From NCBI GenBank assembly GCA_964247295.1, contig CAXTTV010000182.1, positions 1-9,986 of the forward strand: 9,986 nt of DNA. The letters run 5' to 3'. Origin of the DNA: CAXTTV01 sp964247295. Lineage in GTDB: Bacteria > Chloroflexota > Ktedonobacteria > Ktedonobacterales > Ktedonobacteraceae. Every line of letters starts with the position of its first letter. Within the stretch, counting starts at the first letter, position 1. The notes under the pieces are model-generated. The model was not told where the DNA came from. It made no database searches and worked only from the letters and a program-made list of their open reading frames with translations. Shown one piece after another: positions 6,103 to 9,986 of this stretch. Position numbers and translations under genes: made by a program.

Positions 6103-7005
6103 GTGAGCTTAACGAGTTTTTTAGAGGAGCCGGACGTGCGCGCAAGGATGCGGAAAGAGTTTCCAAGTCGGCGCTTTCCTCTGGAACAAAGATCGGGTTT
6201 GCAACCGATCACAACGCATTATTCGATTGTGGGGTCGGCATTTGATTATGTATTGCGGTGGCACCTTCAAAAGAGGTATGCCTATGCACAGGAGGGAGGA
6301 TGGGTAGCGGAGAACGTGGCGTTTCTTTATAGCAAAGAGATTGAGCAGAAGTATGGAGCATTGATGAGAGAGCAAGTAGGGCAGATTATTCTTGAGGCCA
6401 GAGAACATCATGCTCTTTATTTAGAATCGGGTGTTGTAACTGATGCGCTGCTTCAGTCGGCATTGTTGCTTGCGCAGATCGATGTATTTTTTCGTATTGC
6501 TCGATTGTATCCGCCGATTTATGTGGATAATGGTGACGTGGAAGATCTGAGATAACTTGTTGAGGCGATCCCACAAGACGCTTTTGTTTCTCAGCAGGTT
6601 TGTCTACTCAATCCCACGTTTGCGCATTCGTTTCTTGTAGAGGGGGCGGATGCCGATCTCGTGTTGGATCATACATTGATTGATATTAAAGCCGTCAAAG
6701 CTCTTGAGTTCAAGCGAAATTACCTTGATCAATTGTTGGGATACTACACTTTATACCGGTTGGGGGGGACCCGTAATGGTTCAAAAGAGCTTGAGATCTA
6801 TGAGAAAAGAAATAGAGTACCATTTCAGGGTAGTGATAGCATTGTAGGTGCTCCCAAAGATCACAAGATTACTCACCTGGGAATATATTTTGCCCGGCAT
6901 AGTTATTTATTCACGTTTCCAGTAGATGTATTCATCAACGAAAAAGTATATAGTGATTTTCTATCCTGGTTCAGAGATCGAGCAAAACTATCCTGTATGA
7001 TGTAA
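6103..7005 (+). pseudogene. PD-(D/E)XK (RecB/Cas4-like) nuclease-family protein with an internal TAA
   Basis: One reading frame runs from GTG 6103 (AAAAGGA 5 nt upstream) to TAA 7003-7005, about 300 residues, broken only by TAA at 6553-6555 (codon 151). The N-terminal part begins MSLTSFLEEPDVRARMRKEF and includes YSIVGSAFDYVLRW. Right after the stop the frame continues LVEAIPQDAFVSQQVCLLNP with no frame change. The catalytic signature is wholly downstream: GADAD (181-185), D194-I-K196, and Q210-x3-Y214, the QxxxY motif of RecB/Cas4-type PD-(D/E)XK nucleases. I recognise the overall sequence as a widespread uncharacterised prokaryotic family, usually with an uninterrupted DLRxLV here. Termination at TAA leaves a 150-residue product lacking the nuclease core. 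GTG 6661 could initiate the rest, but no good ribosome site is seen. Nonsense mutation, sequencing error and readthrough remain open. There is no partner gene such as a helicase. Confidence 0.75.
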
Positions 7006-7146
7006 TCACTCGTCCAGGTGGGATCGCAGCCACTTCTCACGTTGAGTTTCGTAGAAGCTTTGCAGGGTAGTTATTTTGAAGAATTTCGACTTTTTAATAA
7101 CATCATTGGGTGCTACCTCTAAATCACCTTCAGAGATAGGACTCAA
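7006..7146 (-). CDS. Small ORF of unknown function downstream of the minus-strand P450
   Basis: A 46-codon minus-strand frame reads from TTG 7146 to TGA 7006-7008. It begins LSPISEGDLEVAPNDV and ends with TLQSFYETQREKWLRSHLDE. The composition is protein-like, with an amphipathic charged C-terminus. The open frame extends six codons further upstream to a TAA adjoining the P450's TGA, so it lies in the P450's own frame just beyond the stop. There is no ATG/GTG and only a weak ribosome site. It ends exactly against the nuclease-family gene's stop, tail to tail. It may be a short real gene, a C-terminal relic of a lost gene, or chance. I do not recognise the family. Confidence 0.3.
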   Translation of the reverse strand: MSPISEGDLEVAPNDVIKKSKFFKITTLQSFYETQREKWLRSHLDE

Positions 7147-7167
7147 TTTTAGATGTTTGCCTATTTA

Positions 7168-8536
7168 TCAGACCTTTTCGTGACGGCGATCCTGGAACCG
7201 GATGCGGAAGGCGTATCCCAATGTAAGTGTAGGATCGATTTTTGTACGTAATCTGGCATTGGGTTTGATTTGTTCCACGTTGAATAGGTGCAAGAGTGTG
7301 GCTACAGCCAGGACAATCTGGGCTTCCGCCGCGCCAGCCCCCAGGCAGATATGGGTACCTACACTAAAGGGAACGTAGGCTCCAGGTTGCTTGTGTTCGT
7401 GGCGACCCTCTGTATAGCGGTCAATATCGAACTTGTATGGAAATGGGAAAAGCTGCGGCAGAAAGTGGCTGATGGTGGTCGCGATAAGTACATTATCGCC
7501 CTCTTTGATCTGGTGACCAGCGAAGGCAAAGTCTTTGTTTGCTGTGTGGTTGACGACCTCACCGATTGAATGGAGCCGGAGCGTCTCCTGCATCGCCTGG
7601 TAAAGAACGCCGTGTTCACGGATCTTTTCTGAGGTTGGTAGGCCATCGGCGAAAAGTTGATCGGCCTCCTCTATACATTCCGCGAGGATTTCAGGGTGTT
7701 TGAGCAACTCGTATAAGAGGAAGGTGGATTCATTGGCAACGGTATCCAGACCGGCGACAAAAGGCCCGAGGGCCGCGAAGGCGATCTGCTCTTCGGTTCC
7801 AAGCATTTTTTGAAGCTCGGAGAGCTCACTGGCCTCCAAAATGTCGTCGACCAGATCTTTTTTCGCGCGAGTAGTATTCCGATGTTTCGCGACAATCTCG
7901 TGCCCCATTTTAAGATACTGAGCTTTGGCCTTTTGATAACCGGGCATTTTCAGCATCAGGGTCGGGGCCTGTTTCGTCACATGGACATTGATAGAGACTC
8001 GCGTCGCCGTAATTATATGTTGGAGATTTTCGCCCGTAGCATAGTTTGTGAGAGCCCTTCCAAGCTGTTCCGTCACAATTTTACGGAAGAGTAGAAGAGC
8101 CGCGACCTCTTCACCTGGTTGATAGCTAGTAATAACAATCTGAGCGATATCTATCAGCAGAGGAATATCGGAGAGCAGATTGCTGACCGAATAGGCGGGC
8201 TTGAATAATTTGCGCAGGCGGAGATGAGGATCGCCATCGATCGTGGAAAGGTGGTTTTCAGCATGAAATTCTCGACCAAACTCGTGCCAGAGCTCGTGGG
8301 AGCGAAATTTATCGGCTCCCTCTCGTGTCACAAAGGTATTGGCATCGATCGGGACCCGCCATCACCACAAATTCCTGATTTAGTGCGCGGATGCGGAAAA
8401 CTGGTCCGAGCCTTTTGTACTGCTCGACCAGAAATCTCACAAGATCTTGCTGGATCGCCGGTGTGTTGCCCAGAACTGGCAGGCCTGATGCCAGTGGTGG
8501 AGAAGGAAGCCAATCAACGGCGGTCTCGATGCTCAT
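7168..8536 (-). pseudogene. Cytochrome P450, frameshifted by a 4-bp tandem duplication
   Basis: Two minus-strand frames join into one complete P450 of about 450 residues. The first starts at ATG 8536, with GGGGAGG 5 nt upstream. It encodes the N-terminus (LPSPPLASGLPVLGNTP through QEFVVMAGPD) and then runs out of frame to a stop at 8309. The second continues ANTFVTREGADKFRSHELW to TGA 7168-7170. At the junction ATCG occurs twice in tandem (8344-8351); removing one copy restores GPDANTFVTREGADKF. The second frame, numbered from 8331, has an I-helix AGLDT (193-197), a K-helix E249-T-L-R252, and a heme loop FSVGTHICLG with C329. It shares little with the plus-strand P450, so it is not a recent duplicate. 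It follows the cupin gene by 14 bp, probably in one operon. A product starting at 8331 would lack the N-terminal 60-odd residues and be unlikely to fold normally. A sequencing error is possible. Confidence 0.8.
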
Positions 8537-8550
8537 ATAGTCCTCCCCTG

Positions 8551-8904
8551 CTAAATAAATTTTTGAGGCGCAGCAGTCGTCTTATCGCCCGTGTTGGGGG
8601 TGCCGCCCGGTTCAATGATGATTAAATGGGTCTCCTCTTCCGCGAAAGGCTGATGCTCGACGCCCTTAGGGACCACAAAGAGTTCGCCAGGATTAAGCAC
8701 CACATCTCGATCTCGTAGGTGGATTATCAGACGGCCACTGAGCACAAAAAAGAAATCGTCGGTCTCATCGTGCTTATGCCAGACAAACTCATTTTTTACC
8801 TTTACGATCATAATTGAGTAGTCGTTCAGTTTCGCGACCGTTCGGGGAGACCAGTAATCTGAGAACAGAGCAAGCTTCTCCGCGAGATTAACCTTATCGT
8901 CCAT
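8551..8904 (-). CDS. Small cupin-domain protein
   Basis: A 117-residue single-domain cupin. Cupin motif 1 contains H43-K-H45 and reads on to VLSGRL, with Asp49/50 where the usual Glu ligand lies. Motif 2 is PGELFVVPKGVEHQP (72-86), with H84 as the final metal ligand. The protein therefore probably binds a metal and may act as an isomerase, dioxygenase-like enzyme or small-molecule sensor; the exact reaction is not deducible. ATG 8904 is preferred over the upstream in-frame ATG at 8988, because CAGGAGC lies about 5 nt upstream and the extra residues do not look conserved. It is followed after 14 bp by the P450 and preceded 67 bp upstream by the PAP2-like gene, with a TATAAT between. Confidence 0.87.
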   Translation of the reverse strand: MDDKVNLAEKLALFSDYWSPRTVAKLNDYSIMIVKVKNEFVWHKHDETDDFFFVLSGRLIIHLRDRDVVLNPGELFVVPKGVEHQPFAEEETHLIIIEPGGTPNTGDKTTAAPQKFI

Positions 8905-8944
8905 AAAAGCTCCTGATGGTAAAATACTGTCGAAAACTACTCCT

Positions 8945-8950
8945 ATTATA
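8945..8950 (-). promoter_or_regulatory. Possible promoter -10 of the cupin-P450 unit
   Basis: A perfect TATAAT on the minus strand lies in the 67-bp gap between the PAP2-like gene and the cupin, about 40 bp before the cupin ATG. At 18-bp spacing the -35 position holds only TGAAAA, a weak match. The cupin-P450 pair may have its own weak promoter or be co-transcribed with the PAP2-like gene. Confidence 0.35.
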
Positions 8951-8971
8951 CAGCATGATTGAGAAGGGTTT

Positions 8972-9586
8972 TCAGATGCGCAGACCAAATACAGAGAAAG
9001 TTGCGATGGTGGTGGTGATCGCGAGCAAAGTACCCGCTACCGCCTGCCAGATAGTGTGAGCGCCAGCTTGCCAGCGGGCCCAGCCAACCAGGATCACCAG
9101 GGGACAAAGAAGCAGCCATTGAGGGCCAAATAGCAGAATAAAAACCGTGACCATACCCGCAACCCCGACCAGATGCAGGCTGATCTTCCAGAAGCGAGTC
9201 ACAATGAGCGCGATCAAACAGGTGATGATTACAGAGACAATCGTCGCGATGAGCTCGCGTGAGACCCGAAGGTAGGTGAGTAGCGCCAGCGTTAAAAGGA
9301 TGCAGACAAGGCTAAAGAGCATAGGAACAAAACGTTGTTCGCGTTTGCTGATATTGTGATCGGAGAAAGTTCCCCGGCGCACCCCCCACCAGATAAACAG
9401 GAGCGGCAGCACCGAGGTCCCTCCGATCGTGACCAGGCACCAGAGCAAGGCACGAGAGAGATCGGGTGCGCTAGAAAGCGCGATTGCTAGAAACGTGGGA
9501 AGAGCCAGAAAAAGGGGATTAAAGACCTCCGAGATCACAGTAGCAAACCGGCTTGGTGCAGGATTTTTAGAAATTTTTGTACTCAC
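8972..9586 (-). CDS. PAP2-like integral membrane protein
   Basis: A 204-residue, strongly hydrophobic protein with about six predicted membrane segments (near 23-42, 47-68, 88-107, 113-131, 143-165, 184-202). The signatures KREQRFVP (81-88), KISLHLVG (134-141) and WARWQAGAHTIWQ (169-181) follow the order of PAP2-superfamily motifs, with the conserved histidines kept. The last catalytic motif is degraded: Ala for Ser before Arg, and Gln where Asp is usual. It may therefore be a divergent lipid-phosphate phosphatase-like protein or a non-catalytic relative. GTG 9586 is the first available start. AAAGAGG lies upstream but about 14 nt away, so initiation is uncertain. It is the first gene of a minus-strand run toward the cupin and P450. 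Confidence 0.78.
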   Translation of the reverse strand: MSTKISKNPAPSRFATVISEVFNPLFLALPTFLAIALSSAPDLSRALLWCLVTIGGTSVLPLLFIWWGVRRGTFSDHNISKREQRFVPMLFSLVCILLTLALLTYLRVSRELIATIVSVIITCLIALIVTRFWKISLHLVGVAGMVTVFILLFGPQWLLLCPLVILVGWARWQAGAHTIWQAVAGTLLAITTTIATFSVFGLRI

Positions 9587-9986
9587 AGAATATGTTATTA
9601 TCCTCTTTATCTAAAAATTCGCATGATCTTTTATACTGTACGCTAAATTATCTAGTCTGTCCAGAGCAGAATTATACAGGGGTGCAGTTCATTTTTTTGC
9701 AGTGGCAGAAAAAAGGGTCCTTCAGGCGGTGGATGGTGGAGCATCATTGCGTGCCCGTCGTAGGACGGCCCGTCGAGCAACGCGACGACGTGCCGCTTCG
9801 GCCCGAAAGGCTGGGCCCGTGCCCAAACAGGCTTTTTCTACCCACAAGACGCACCTGGAGCACAAGGAAAGGCTCTTCAAATGACCATGAAGGGTTTCTT
9901 GGTCACGCAACGGCTGCGGCGTGAGTGCAGCGCCCCATGCCGCTTTGGCTCGTGAGGGCCACAAGGATCGGAGCGTCGGATGCGAC
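9587..9986. other. Region without a clear gene, with a sharp composition shift
   Basis: About 400 bases to the window end hold no ORF I can support; overlapping frames on both strands give arginine- and proline-rich shadow peptides. GC is about 30% at 9601-9660 but about 63-72% at 9721-9840 and 9901-9960. The change follows a T7 run and purine-rich tract (9692-9718). Self-complementary segments include TTCGG-C-CCGAA (9797-9807) and CGTCGT/ACGACG (9756-9761, 9785-9790). It may be the edge of a repeat, mobile element or structured RNA continuing past the window. A TATAAT on the minus strand (9676-9671) has no good -35. Confidence 0.4.

Noticed and set aside
5697..6212. 171-codon minus-strand frame over the nucleotidyltransferase 3' end
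   Set aside because: Antisense to a recognised gene; composition is random-like.
7016..7035. Hairpin AGGTGG/CCACTT as a terminator between convergent genes
   Set aside because: Six pairs including a G-T wobble, an 8-nt loop and no T-tract on either strand.
8224..8625. 133-codon plus-strand frame opposite the P450/cupin junction
   Set aside because: Antisense shadow; the minus strand carries clear P450 and cupin motifs.
9702..9964. Arg/Ala-rich frames on both strands at the right end
   Set aside because: Typical chance frames in high-GC DNA; none has a start signal or domain pattern.

Overview
The window is about 10 kb of roughly 50% GC chromosomal DNA with sigma70-type promoters, two TetR regulators, two cytochrome P450 genes, two cupin-fold genes, an FAD monooxygenase and an aminoglycoside-nucleotidyltransferase-like gene. 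This dense mix of oxidative and resistance genes fits a large-genome, filamentous, secondary-metabolite-producing bacterium. Moderate GC and the protein style suggest Chloroflexota of the Ktedonobacteria type, but that is inference; nothing in the window fixes the taxon.

Layout. (1) 1-2451, plus strand: a near-consensus promoter, a TetR regulator with a probably leaderless GTG start, an intact P450, and an EctC-like (ectoine synthase family) cupin split by a one-base frameshift. Spacings of 27 and 35 bp suggest one operon. (2) 2402-4781, minus strand: a second TetR followed 25 bp later by an FAD aromatic-type monooxygenase. Its 3' end overlaps the EctC-like gene by 50 bp. The promoter (TTGACA-17-TTACAT) has a perfect 14-bp palindrome just past the predicted transcription start, a good autoregulatory operator. 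(3) 4903-5925, plus strand: a consensus promoter between two 8-bp inverted arms drives a leader of about 155 nt, then the nucleotidyltransferase gene. The leader has a 6-codon ORF and base-pairing that folds on paper into a three-way junction, so it may be a cis-regulatory RNA. (4) 6103-7005, plus strand: a PD-(D/E)XK/RecB-like nuclease-family gene interrupted by one in-frame TAA. (5) 7006-9586, minus strand: a PAP2-like membrane protein, a small cupin and a second P450 frameshifted by a 4-bp tandem duplication, with an uncertain 46-codon ORF at the end. (6) 9587-9986: no convincing gene; base composition rises sharply from about 30% to 63-72% GC, as if a different element begins.

Function. 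The two TetR-headed units look like inducible units for oxidising small molecules (P450, flavin monooxygenase). A P450 gene next to a cupin gene occurs twice. Whether the substrates are the organism's own metabolites or foreign drugs cannot be read from sequence.

Three genes each carry exactly one simple lesion: +1 nt, an in-frame TAA, and +4 nt. Flanking codons still read as conserved protein, so these are either recent inactivations or assembly/sequencing errors. No rRNA, tRNA, CRISPR array, complete insertion sequence or convincing intrinsic terminator was seen.
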